This document shows positions 43,573 to 51,814 of a stretch of 64,000 nucleotides of DNA, one piece after another. The position numbers and the translations under genes were made by a program. Numbering within the stretch: the first letter of the stretch is position 1; each line of letters starts with the position of its first letter. The DNA comes from JBCBDX01 sp039822005 (GTDB taxonomy: Bacteria; Pseudomonadota; Alphaproteobacteria; Rhizobiales; Rhizobiaceae). Under the pieces are notes generated by a model, which saw only the letters and a list, made by a program, of their open reading frames with translations, was not told where the DNA came from and made no database searches. The DNA is taken from the NCBI GenBank assembly GCA_039822005.1, contig JBCBMZ010000007.1:92255-156254 (forward strand), in the 5' to 3' direction.

Positions 43573-44229
43573 ATGATTTTGGATGCTGAAATAGTTGGCG
43601 TTGTCTGGCTGTCGCTCAAGGTAAGTCTCATTGCTGCATTTATTGGCTTAGCCTTTGGAGCCCCTGCGGGTGCGTGGATTTGTATGCTTTCAAAGACACG
43701 TCAGCGTATATGGCTTGCCGTTTTTTCTACGCTCCTTGCGGTGCCGACGGTTGTCGTGGGTTTGCTGGTTTACATGCTTTTGTCGCGGTCCGGGCCGTTG
43801 GGCGCATTGGAACTTCTGTTCACACCGACGGCGATCATCTTCGCACAAGCACTTATAACACTGCCTGTGGTCACGGTCTTCGCCTATCGCGCTTGCGCCG
43901 AGCCATGGGCGGATTATGGCGAGGCGCTTAGGCTCGACATTCGCGAACGCTGGAAGCAGGGTTGGCATCTTCTACGCATGGCGCGGGCCGGTATCGTAAT
44001 GGCGTTTCTCGTCGCCTTTGGGCGGGCGGTGTCGGAGGTGGGGGCGGTGATGATTGTTGGCGGTAACATACGCGGCGCCACGCGTGTGATGACAACAGCG
44101 ATCACGCTAGAAACAAGGCAGGGGAATTTTTCGTTCGCGGTTGCGCTTGGCCTTATCCTTTTGGCCATATCTTTTCTTGTCACGCTGGCAACATGGGCGA
44201 TCGCGCGTGGACGGGGCGAGAAACTCTAG
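43573..44229 (+). CDS. Tungstate-type ABC transporter permease (TupB-like)
   Basis: The 218-residue protein has five hydrophobic helices and the permease EAA-like loop ADYGEALRLDIRERWKQGW followed by VAFGRAVSEVGAVMIVGGNI, which is characteristic of TupB/molybdate-type permeases. It should move tungstate or a similar oxyanion with a TupA binding protein, encoded on the opposite strand and overlapping by four bases at the 3' ends. The expected ATPase TupC is not in the window. Confidence 0.85.
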   Translation: MILDAEIVGVVWLSLKVSLIAAFIGLAFGAPAGAWICMLSKTRQRIWLAVFSTLLAVPTVVVGLLVYMLLSRSGPLGALELLFTPTAIIFAQALITLPVVTVFAYRACAEPWADYGEALRLDIRERWKQGWHLLRMARAGIVMAFLVAFGRAVSEVGAVMIVGGNIRGATRVMTTAITLETRQGNFSFAVALGLILLAISFLVTLATWAIARGRGEKL

Positions 44230-45038
44230 TTCTCTCCATCCGGGGCAAAAAAGAGTTGTACGCCGGAAACCTGATAACCGTTGATCGCTTTTCGCCCCTG
44301 CGGGCCCGTCAACCATTCATGCCACATGGTTGCAGCCCGCTTTTCTTGCGCCGTCAATGCGGAGTGCGTGACGATGATGCTGGAATAGGGGTTCAATAGG
44401 GGTGGTTCTTCTTGGACCAGGATTTTCAATCCCCGTTTTTTGGCAAAACCGATCCAAGTGCCCCGGTCCGTCAGCGTATAGGCGTCCATTTCGGTGGCGG
44501 TAAGCAGCGTTTGGCCCATTCCCGCGCCGGTCTCTCTGTACCAAGTGCCAAAGTTGGCTTTGTCGAGCGATGTGTCTTTCCAAAGCCGCAGTTCTTTGCG
44601 GTGCGTACCACTGTCATCCCCACGGGACAGGAAAGTGGCGTTGGATTCCGCGATGCGCTTCATGGCTTGTGTCACGTTTTTCGCGCCGACAATCTGTGCC
44701 GGGTCATCGCTTGGGCCAATGAGAACAAAATCATTATACATGACTGAGCGTCGGTCGGTGCCATATTCATTGTCGACGAATGTCTGCTCACCTTCGCGGT
44801 CATGGGTTAAAAGAGCGGCCGCATCGCCGCGCCTGCCGAGCGCTAGTGCCTGGCCTGTTCCCACGGCGACCACATCTGCCGTTACACCCGTCGCGGCATG
44901 AAACTGTTGTGTGAGTACCTCCAGGAGCCCGGAATTTTCAGTAGATGTCGTGGTCGCCAGTACGAAGCGTTCGCCATCGGACATTGCAGGCGAAGCAGCA
45001 CTAAGCGCAATGAGAAACACAACTAAACGGAAAAGCAT
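44226..45038 (-). CDS. Tungstate-binding periplasmic protein (TupA-like)
   Basis: The 270-residue protein has a signal peptide (LFRLVVFLIALSAASPAMS) and the TupA signature LATTTSTENSGLLEVL (about residues 27-42) followed by VAVGTGQALALGRRGDAAAL, HDREGEQTFV and FLSRGDDSGTHRKEL, which bind the oxyanion. It converges on the TupB-like permease gene with a four-base overlap and begins 16 bases after the GbdR-like regulator stop on the same strand, so the two components are transcribed from opposite directions. Confidence 0.88.
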   Translation of the reverse strand: MLFRLVVFLIALSAASPAMSDGERFVLATTTSTENSGLLEVLTQQFHAATGVTADVVAVGTGQALALGRRGDAAALLTHDREGEQTFVDNEYGTDRRSVMYNDFVLIGPSDDPAQIVGAKNVTQAMKRIAESNATFLSRGDDSGTHRKELRLWKDTSLDKANFGTWYRETGAGMGQTLLTATEMDAYTLTDRGTWIGFAKKRGLKILVQEEPPLLNPYSSIIVTHSALTAQEKRAATMWHEWLTGPQGRKAINGYQVSGVQLFFAPDGEN

Positions 45039-45054
45039 CTTTTACGGCCCGTTC

Positions 45055-46107
45055 TTACGCGCCCAGCAATTGCTTGTGCTCGGCGCGTTCTTGCTGCGGC
45101 GATTTTTGGTAGAGTTCGCGATAGCATTTGGAGAAGTGCGATGCGGAAATAAACCCGCAGGCGATCGCCACTTCCACCACTGGCAGAGAAGACTGGATCA
45201 ACAAATGACGGGCGCGGTCGAGGCGTACCTCCAGATAGTAGCGTGCTGGTGAGCGCCCCATTTCCTGCCGAAACAGCCGTTCGATCTGGCGTCGTGAGAT
45301 GCCGATATGGTCGGCGATTTCCAACAGAGACAGCGGCTCGGACAGGTGGGCTTCCATCAACTCGATGATTTCCAAGACGCGGCCATTTTGAACACCAAGG
45401 CGCGCGCGCAACGGCAAACGTTGGCGGTCGGTCGATGAGCGGACGCGATCTGTCAGCATTTGCTCGCAAATGCGGTTGACGATATCGTCGTCAAAATCTT
45501 CCGCAATCAGCGACAGCATCATATCCATCGCAGCCGTGCCACCCGCGCATGTGTGAATGCTGCCATCAATCTCAAATAAGTCGGCGTAAACTTCCGCCTT
45601 GGGGAAACGCTCCTGAAAGCCAGGCAAGTTCTCCCAATGGATCGCGCAGCGTTTGCCGCTTAAAAGTCCTGCCGCCGCAACGACAAACGCTCCCGTACAA
45701 AGGCCACCCACGGCAATGCCGCGCATATGTTCCTCGCGCACAATGCCCGTTAGCTGTTTGGTGATGTGCGTTTCGATATTGGTGCCACCACAAACCACAT
45801 ACAGCGTCGGACGATCCGCGCCGTTGATCATCCGACGTTCGTCGTCGATGGATGTTTGCGCCGCCACGCTAATGCCGCTGGAAGCCTCGACGGGTGATCC
45901 GTCCGCGCTCGATGTGCGCCAGACATAAGCCTCATAGCCGAGCATGCGATTGGCGGAACGCATGGCTTCCACCGCCGATGCAAAAGCTATCATGGTGAAT
46001 TCCGGCACCAGGTGGAATACCACCGCTCTGAGCGGTTGATCAGCGAACTTCAATCCGGCCTCCCAAGGCAAAACTTCCGTGTTGCATCGCGTTGATGCCA
46101 GACCCAA
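45055..46107 (-). CDS. GlxA/GbdR-type AraC-family transcriptional regulator
   Basis: The 350-residue protein has an N-terminal DJ-1/PfpI-like domain (VPEFTMIAFASAVEAMRSAN, about 34-53; GLCTGAFVVAAAGLL, about 136-150; CAGGTAAMDMMLSLI) and a C-terminal AraC DNA-binding domain with two helix-turn-helix units (LLEIADHIGISRRQIERLFR, VVEVAIACGFISASHFSKCY). This layout matches GbdR and CdhR, activators of betaine and carnitine catabolism, so control of the DMGDH-like and sarcosine oxidase genes here is a fair inference. The start is uncertain: TTG 46107 is the longest. TupA follows 16 bases on. Confidence 0.85.
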   Translation of the reverse strand: MGLASTRCNTEVLPWEAGLKFADQPLRAVVFHLVPEFTMIAFASAVEAMRSANRMLGYEAYVWRTSSADGSPVEASSGISVAAQTSIDDERRMINGADRPTLYVVCGGTNIETHITKQLTGIVREEHMRGIAVGGLCTGAFVVAAAGLLSGKRCAIHWENLPGFQERFPKAEVYADLFEIDGSIHTCAGGTAAMDMMLSLIAEDFDDDIVNRICEQMLTDRVRSSTDRQRLPLRARLGVQNGRVLEIIELMEAHLSEPLSLLEIADHIGISRRQIERLFRQEMGRSPARYYLEVRLDRARHLLIQSSLPVVEVAIACGFISASHFSKCYRELYQKSPQQERAEHKQLLGA

Positions 46108-46139
46108 TCAGCGATCGAATGGAGCTGCAAGCAAATTCG

Positions 46140-46853
46140 TCATGCAGCCTTCACAATCTCATCGACCAAGGCTGAAATTGTGGGAGCCGAAAGAGTAAAG
46201 CGTTTCGCGTTCGGATCAGCTTCAAATGGCACATCGCCCCATTCGTGCGCCCGAGGGAAGTAGGCCGTCTTCAGGCCAAGCGAAGCGGCGGCATCCAGAT
46301 CATCGGGGTGGCAGGCAACCATGAGGGTTTCAGCCGGTTTGGTGCTAAGCGCTGCGCAGGATTTAAGATAGACGTCACGGTGCGGTTTGAAATTTTGACC
46401 GGTCGCTGCGCCGAGTATCATGCTCCATGGCAAATTCGTCCGGGCGGCCAAGCGTTCCATCATGGATTTTGATCCATTCGAACAGGCAGCAATAGGGATT
46501 TTTTCTTTCAGCCGCTCCAGTGCGTCGATCGTGTCCGGCCATGCGGGCAGATGTTCCCAAGCCCGGTTGAGCTGATCACGGGCATCATCTTTGAGCCGAT
46601 GCGCGATAGCAAGGCCATCCAGCACGCGATCGAGGTTCTCGCGTTGGATAACCTCCAGGGCGACATAGGGCCTTTCCCCATCACGCACACGCGCCATTGA
46701 AGGATCATAAAGCCGCCGCCAATCGTCAGCGATTTGCTCCGCCAATCCGGGATCAAGATCGTGGTTCACCAATAGCGGACGCACATAATCCGCTACGCCG
46801 GATCGCCAGTCGACGCATGTACCAAACACGTCAAAAAGGGCTGCTTTGATCAT
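46140..46853 (-). CDS. Type II haloacid dehalogenase-like hydrolase
   Basis: A 237-residue HAD hydrolase. The nucleophile motif is IKAALFDVFGTCVDWRSGVA (about residues 2-21), then motif II AACSNGSKSMM (about 121), the Lys region GAATGQNFKPHRDVYL (about 144) and VACHPDDLDAAASLGLKTAY (about 170), a pattern of L-2-haloacid dehalogenases. Physiological substrate is uncertain; many such proteins act on phosphoesters or small organohalides. The ATG 46853 starts right at the domain. It precedes the GbdR-like gene by 32 bp on the same strand. Confidence 0.85.
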   Translation of the reverse strand: MIKAALFDVFGTCVDWRSGVADYVRPLLVNHDLDPGLAEQIADDWRRLYDPSMARVRDGERPYVALEVIQRENLDRVLDGLAIAHRLKDDARDQLNRAWEHLPAWPDTIDALERLKEKIPIAACSNGSKSMMERLAARTNLPWSMILGAATGQNFKPHRDVYLKSCAALSTKPAETLMVACHPDDLDAAASLGLKTAYFPRAHEWGDVPFEADPNAKRFTLSAPTISALVDEIVKAA

Positions 46854-46932
46854 CAAGGTACGGCACACCAAAGTGCCCGCCGCGTCAACTTGCACGCGGC
46901 GGGCAGTTCTAGCGACTAGCCAAAATCCTTGA

Positions 46933-47094
46933 TTAAAGCATCAAGCCAAAGCGTGAGCCAAACCGGGCGCCATATTCGCCGGGCATCGCGCGCGCCAAAC
47001 GGTCACGTTCAATGTTGGTGGTCAGATTGCGACCGTTGATAGGGGATGCCGCTGTGAAAACACCGACTCGGAAAAAGTTTGCGAAAACAGACAT
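46933..47094 (-). CDS. Small protein of 53 residues, unknown
   Basis: Translated by hand from the minus strand. It starts ATG at 47094 with GGAGTGACAA just upstream (GGAG nine bases from the ATG), and stops at TAA 46933. The product has a hydrophobic N-terminus (MSVFANFFRVGVF), then a basic, polar middle (NLTTNIERDRLARAMPGE) and an Arg/Gly/Phe C-terminus (YGARFGSRFG). A perfect TATAAT on the minus strand (47203-47198) lies about 100 bases upstream. Good ribosome site and codon use support it; I do not recognise a family. Confidence 0.55.
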   Translation of the reverse strand: MSVFANFFRVGVFTAASPINGRNLTTNIERDRLARAMPGEYGARFGSRFGLML

Positions 47095-47388
47095 TTGTCA
47101 CTCCATGCGTTTTTGCCATGTCACACGGAGCAGCCTTGGCGCGACCGGACCATTCCGATACCGGTTTGGACCCGGTATTTGGCAGGAATGGGCGGCTATT
47201 ATAAGGGCGCGATGGCGGCGATTTGCGTTGCCGTCATCATACGCCCCCGTTACGGCGGCTCATGGCTGCCTATATGGAGAAGATGTGACGCAATTGCGAC
47301 TCCAGAAACGAAGCTGTGCGAGATTTTTGCGACATCGGATGCGGCATCAGATTATGGTTTATGTTTAGTAAACGCATGGTCTCGCGCA
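47095..47388. other. Intergenic region with a 7-bp inverted repeat
   Basis: Upstream of the 53-residue gene and downstream of lysR. It contains ATACCGG (47158-47164) and CCGGTAT (47172-47178) as perfect complements around a seven-base loop, probably in the 5' untranslated region of the small gene, and the minus-strand TATAAT at 47203-47198. No other gene is supported. Confidence 0.4.
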
Positions 47389-48261
47389 CTAGTTGCGATT
47401 TGCCTCGCTGTTGGCGTAGTGGCCGCGAATATAGTCTGCCACGGTCTGCACTGCTGCGTTCGGCCGTCTTGGCAGCTTCAGGCCCAAACCGTAGTCCGGC
47501 AAGGGAGAAAGATGCTGCATGTTTGGTGCAGCAATAAGTTCATCGCCCAATTGTGAAACCGGGAGAGGGCCGATGCCGAGGTCGGCAAGGATCGCTTTGC
47601 GCCGCGCGCCAATGTTCTCGCATTGCAGAACAATTTTGTAAGGCATGTGGGCCTCTTTGAGAACGTCGATGGCGTCTTGATACCATGCCCACCCTTCTTC
47701 CCACAGGATCACGGGCAGAGGCGATCTTTCCCAAGCAATGCCTGTCTTTGAGGTTGCCCAAACTTCGGGTTCATTCCAAATGCGCTCGCACTTTGCGACC
47801 CCGGGAATGGTGGGTGCGTGCGTGATGACCGCCAGATCCAAAACGCCGGTTTCCACCTTGCTGAGGAGTGCCGGTGTGTGATCGACATTCACCGTCAAAA
47901 CCAAATTGGGGTGGGTGTCACGGATCATGCGCAGGGTCTGCATCGGAAAGCGTTCAACCACATCGTCGGGAACGCCAAGGTGCACATCGCCCGACACGTC
48001 GCCATCTTGAAACGCCGAGACGATCTCTGCCTCCACGGAAAGCATACGCCTTGCATAGGGCAGGAGTTTTTCGCCGGTTCGTGTTAGCGTTGTCGCCCGC
48101 GCATCCCTGCGAAAAAGCGGCTCGCCAATAATGTCTTCAAGCCGTTTGATCTGCATGGTCAAGGATGACGGGCTTTTAGCCACGCGCTGCGCAGCGCTGA
48201 CAAAGTTGCCATTTTCAGCAATGGCTACAAAGGATCGGAGCAGGTTGATGTCAATCTGCAT
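47389..48261 (-). CDS. LysR-family transcriptional regulator
   Basis: A 290-residue LysR-type protein: winged helix-turn-helix at the N-terminus (LLRSFVAIAENGNFVSAAQR, SLTMQIKRLEDIIGEPLFRR, about residues 6-50) and a substrate-binding-like effector domain with DVHLGVPDDVVERF and GVLDLAVITHAP. It is divergent from a DUF1127 gene with 113 bp between and a T-N11-A containing dyad in the gap, so it probably controls that gene and itself. Effector unknown. Confidence 0.92.
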   Translation of the reverse strand: MQIDINLLRSFVAIAENGNFVSAAQRVAKSPSSLTMQIKRLEDIIGEPLFRRDARATTLTRTGEKLLPYARRMLSVEAEIVSAFQDGDVSGDVHLGVPDDVVERFPMQTLRMIRDTHPNLVLTVNVDHTPALLSKVETGVLDLAVITHAPTIPGVAKCERIWNEPEVWATSKTGIAWERSPLPVILWEEGWAWYQDAIDVLKEAHMPYKIVLQCENIGARRKAILADLGIGPLPVSQLGDELIAAPNMQHLSPLPDYGLGLKLPRRPNAAVQTVADYIRGHYANSEANRN

Positions 48262-48280
48262 GATTTCGAATTTCTAAATC
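48262..48280. promoter_or_regulatory. Candidate LysR binding dyad
   Basis: GATTT (48262-48266) and AAATC (48276-48280) form a dyad that contains T-N11-A, the LysR consensus. It begins immediately upstream of the lysR start and lies about 95 bp before the DUF1127 gene. An AT-rich TATATTAT (48282-48289) follows. Confidence 0.45.
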
Positions 48281-48374
48281 ATATATTATCGTAGTTTCGT
48301 TTGAATAAACGCCCTTTCGCTGCCAAACGCAAGCTTCAACCGCTGGTCCCAAAAAGAACAATAAGGAGATGAAA

Positions 48375-48659
48375 ATGTCTGCTCAAGATTACCCAGTGAT
48401 GTTTTCACATGGTCGGGTGCCCACCACTTCGGCGCGCTGGCCTCTTGTGCAATTGCTGTTTCAAGCAGCGAAAATGGCAGTGAGTGAAATCGCGCGCCGC
48501 CATGCACTTTGGAAGCTGGCCGATCTCGATGACGCGCAATTGCATGACTACGGTATTGACCGTGGCCAGTTGACCGCCGTTCTTGAAGCGCCCTTGAGCG
48601 TCAACGCCACGAGATCTGTCGAGAAAACTCGTGCGCTGAATGCGCGTCGTATTGCCTAA
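48375..48659 (+). CDS. DUF1127 protein
   Basis: A 94-residue protein whose centre carries the DUF1127 motif (RRHALWKLADLDDAQLHDYG, about residues 39-58), Arg-rich and helical. Short DUF1127 proteins in alphaproteobacteria have been linked to RNA turnover and to phosphate and stress responses, possibly through RNA binding. Start at 48375 is preferred because AAGGAGA at 48363-48369 is correctly spaced; the ATG at 48369 overlaps it. Divergent from a LysR gene and overlapping the end of the corrinoid activator gene by four bases. Confidence 0.85.
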   Translation: MSAQDYPVMFSHGRVPTTSARWPLVQLLFQAAKMAVSEIARRHALWKLADLDDAQLHDYGIDRGQLTAVLEAPLSVNATRSVEKTRALNARRIA

Positions 48660-50698
48660 GCACCCCGGCGGCGCCCGCCGGAGCGTCTTCGACGCGCCGT
48701 CGGGCCTGCCTTATCATTATTGGCAGTGTTTGGCTTTTTGGCCGGCAGTCCGACCACCTCGGCGAGCTGCGGGAATTTATCCACTTTGTTCGGCATGGCC
48801 ATGGCGTGCACAAAGTGTTCCTGAAAGTCTGCTTCCAAGGCGGTCTCGATCTTTTCAATGTCGCGGACAGTCGCTTCAATCTCTCGCCTGAAATCGCGAT
48901 TGATCAGCGCCATGCGCGCGCCGGTTCCCGCCGCATTGCCAACGGCTTTCACGTTCGCCAGATCGCAGTCGGGTATCAAGCCCAGTACCATCGCATATTT
49001 GGGATCAATGAAGGTGCCGAACGCCCCGGCAAAGCGAATAGCGTCGACCTTTTGAATGCTTTGTTTGTCCATGAGCAGCTTGATGCCGGCGTAAAGCGCA
49101 GCTTTCGCCAGTTGTATCGCGCGGATGTCGTTTTGCGTGACGGTGATCTTTTGTGCCCCATCATGAAGGACATAAGAAAAAGTGCGGCCGTTCTCGATAA
49201 TGCGTTTGGAACGCACCGCAAGGGTGCCGTCGATGACGCCATCCTCAGAGGCGATGCCCGCCAAAAACATCTCCGCGACCACTTCGATGATGCCGGAACC
49301 ACAAATGCCGGTGACACCAATATCGGCGACGGTGTCGTCAAAGACCGGATCATTAGACCATGGCTCGACGCCAATGACCTTGAAGCGGGGTTCCAGTGTA
49401 ACCGGGTCGATCCGCACACGCTCAATCGCACCTGGTGCAGCGCGTTGGCCCGATGAAATTTCCGCGCCTTCAAAGGCTGGTCCGGTGGGCGAGGAGGCGG
49501 CAACCGTTTTGGCCTTGTTGCCGAGCACGATTTCCGCGTTGGTGCCCACATCGACCATCAGCATGATATCTTCGCCACGATGCGGGCCTTCGGAAAGGGT
49601 CGCGGCGGCGGCGTCTGCGCCCACATGTCCGGCAATGCATGGTAACACATACATGCGCGCGCCTGCCGTCAGATCAAGGCCATTGTCACGGGCGCGCATT
49701 TCAACCGCATCGCTGACAGCCAGCGCAAACGGCGCGCCGCCAAGCTCGGTCGGATCGATGCCCAAAAACAAATGATGCATGATCGGGTTGCCAACAAAGA
49801 CGGTGTCGAGAATGTCCGCCTTGTCGATCTCGGCTTGGATGGATACATCGTCGATCAACTCATTGAGCGTCCCGCGCACGGCCTTGGTCATTGCTTCGCG
49901 ACCGTCTGGGTTCATCATCACATAGGAGACCCGGCTCATTAAATCTTCGCCAAAGCGAATCTGCGGGTTGGACGCGCCCGAGGATGCAATGGTCATGCCC
50001 GAAAGCAATGAGACCAGATGCAGCGCGATGGTGGTCGAACCGATATCGCAGGCAATGCCATAAGCCTCATTTTTAAGGTCTGGATAGAGCGCAACGATGA
50101 AGGCCGGCCCACCGACGCGCGGTTGGTGCACGGCCGCCGTGACTTTCCACTGCCCTTTGCGCACAACGGACTGAAGCGTGGGCAGCAAATGGCTATCGCA
50201 GGCGACCTCGTCAAAGCCCCATTGCTCTTGAAGCGCCTTTTGCAAGCGGTCGAGATCGCCGAGCGGCTTATGCATGTCGGGTTCTTCTACCTCGACATAG
50301 CAAAGCGACAGGGCCGGATTGCGCTCAAAGACCTTTGTATCGGCATCCTTGCGCACCACCTGCCGGTTTACAGCGGCGTCCGCAGGAATATCGACAACGA
50401 GATCGCCTTGGATGGTCGCCGAGCAGGAAAGACGGCGCGTTTCGGGAAGGCCGCGCACTTCATTGTATCGGGCTTCTTTCGGGCCGGTTTCGGAGATGTT
50501 GCCCGCTTCCGACGAAATGCCATGCTTGGCGAAGTTGCCGAACTGCGGCTCCACTTGGCAGCGCCCGCATGTCGCCCGTCCGCCGCACACGCTCTCGACA
50601 TAGACGCCCAGTTTCCGTGCAGCGTCAAGGATCGGTGTGCCGGTCTCAAAGCGCCCGCGTTTGCCAGAGGGGGTGAAAATGACGAGGTGATCAGACAA
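48656..50698 (-). CDS. Corrinoid-protein reductive activator (2Fe-2S/ASKHA, RACo-like)
   Basis: ATP-dependent activator that reduces Co(II) corrinoids to Co(I) so a methyltransferase can restart. The 680-residue protein starts with a plant-type ferredoxin domain (VESVCGGRATCGRCQVEP, about residues 34-51) and continues with a linker and an ASKHA-type ATPase domain: CDIGSTTIALHLVSLLSG (about 219-236), MVDVGTNAEIVLG (about 381) and GICGSGIIEVVAEM (about 468). A basic tail ends RRRRSGGRRRGA. Start is TTG 50698, four bases after the upstream gene's stop, with GGGGG ahead. It forms a unit with the methyltransferase and MetF genes. Confidence 0.88.
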   Translation of the reverse strand: MSDHLVIFTPSGKRGRFETGTPILDAARKLGVYVESVCGGRATCGRCQVEPQFGNFAKHGISSEAGNISETGPKEARYNEVRGLPETRRLSCSATIQGDLVVDIPADAAVNRQVVRKDADTKVFERNPALSLCYVEVEEPDMHKPLGDLDRLQKALQEQWGFDEVACDSHLLPTLQSVVRKGQWKVTAAVHQPRVGGPAFIVALYPDLKNEAYGIACDIGSTTIALHLVSLLSGMTIASSGASNPQIRFGEDLMSRVSYVMMNPDGREAMTKAVRGTLNELIDDVSIQAEIDKADILDTVFVGNPIMHHLFLGIDPTELGGAPFALAVSDAVEMRARDNGLDLTAGARMYVLPCIAGHVGADAAAATLSEGPHRGEDIMLMVDVGTNAEIVLGNKAKTVAASSPTGPAFEGAEISSGQRAAPGAIERVRIDPVTLEPRFKVIGVEPWSNDPVFDDTVADIGVTGICGSGIIEVVAEMFLAGIASEDGVIDGTLAVRSKRIIENGRTFSYVLHDGAQKITVTQNDIRAIQLAKAALYAGIKLLMDKQSIQKVDAIRFAGAFGTFIDPKYAMVLGLIPDCDLANVKAVGNAAGTGARMALINRDFRREIEATVRDIEKIETALEADFQEHFVHAMAMPNKVDKFPQLAEVVGLPAKKPNTANNDKAGPTARRRRSGGRRRGA

Positions 50699-50701
50699 GG
50701 T

Positions 50702-51799
50702 TCACCCCCGCCGTGCAGCGCGTCCACCTCTGCGGCCGCCGGCGCGTCCGCCAGCGCTGGCGTTTGAATTGGCGGCCGATACGGTTGGCTTGTTAAATGC
50801 AATCCATTCTGCGCCGCCTTCATCCTGGTTCATGAGGAAGTTGGCGGCGCGGATAGCTTCCATCTCTTTGCCCGGACGTGGCTTGGTCGACCCCATGCCA
50901 AAGAGCTGCACGAATGTTTCGTCATCCATGTCAGGTGGCAGGATCACGCCTGCTGCTTCGATGGCGGCTTTCTTCTCGGCGATCTTCTTCGGGCCAACGG
51001 GCAAGGCGACCGGGTTCATGATCGCGCTGGTCATGCCGCAGGCATAGGCCATGGGCAGGAAGGCGTTGTTGATGCCGTGTCGGTTTGGCAGGCCAAACGA
51101 TACGTTGGACGCGCCACATGTGGTGTTCACGCCCAATTCTTCGCGAAGTCGGCGCACCAGCGAGAAGACTTGCAGTCCGGCTGTGCCCATCGCACCGATG
51201 GGCATGAGTAACGGATCAACGACGATATCATGCGCTGGTATGCCATGATCGGCGGCGCGCTCGACGATCTTTTTGGCGACGGCAAAGCGTACATCGGGGT
51301 CTTCGGAAATACCGGTGTCATCGTTGGAGATTGCAACAACCGCCACATCATATTTCTTCACTAGCGGCAATACGACTTCGAGGCGCTCTTCTTCGCCGGT
51401 CACGGAGTTGACCAGTGGTCGGCCCTTGGCAACCTGCAAGCCCGCCTCCAGCGCCCCTGGTACGGACGAATCGATACAGATAGGGCAGTCCGTGACTTCC
51501 TGCACTTTTTCGATGAGCTGCGGCATCAAAAGTGGTTCCACAAAATTATTGTCGGCATAGCGGGGGTCTTCGGCCATCTTGCCGGAAAAGACCGCGCCGG
51601 AATTGATATCCAGGATTGTCGCCCCCGCTTCAACTTGCGCGATCGCGTCAGCCTGTACGCGCGAAAAGTCGCCGCGTTCCAGCTCTTCATTCAGAATTTT
51701 GCGGCCGGTCGGATTAATACGCTCGCCGATCACACTGAAGGGCTGATCAAAACCAATGATGGTTTCCTTGGTTTGCGAAGCGACGACGGTGCGGGTCAT
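50702..51799 (-). CDS. Methyltetrahydrofolate:corrinoid methyltransferase-like (pterin-binding)
   Basis: Moves a methyl group between a methyl-corrinoid protein and THF. The 365-residue protein has a DHPS-like pterin-binding TIM barrel: FSVIGERINPTGRKILNEEL (about residues 21-40), GATILDINSGAVF (about 58-70), PICIDSSVPGALEAGL (about 106-121), PLVNSVTGEEERLE (about 128-141) and NTTCGASNVSFGLPNRHGIN (about 225-244). MtgA and AcsE are relatives. The last 16 residues are Gly/Arg-rich (GGRAGGRRGGRAARRG), unusual for the fold. No methyl-donor-specific methyltransferase or corrinoid protein is adjacent. Confidence 0.88.
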   Translation of the reverse strand: MTRTVVASQTKETIIGFDQPFSVIGERINPTGRKILNEELERGDFSRVQADAIAQVEAGATILDINSGAVFSGKMAEDPRYADNNFVEPLLMPQLIEKVQEVTDCPICIDSSVPGALEAGLQVAKGRPLVNSVTGEEERLEVVLPLVKKYDVAVVAISNDDTGISEDPDVRFAVAKKIVERAADHGIPAHDIVVDPLLMPIGAMGTAGLQVFSLVRRLREELGVNTTCGASNVSFGLPNRHGINNAFLPMAYACGMTSAIMNPVALPVGPKKIAEKKAAIEAAGVILPPDMDDETFVQLFGMGSTKPRPGKEMEAIRAANFLMNQDEGGAEWIAFNKPTVSAANSNASAGGRAGGRRGGRAARRG

Positions 51800-51814
51800 G
51801 GAACGATCTTTCGA

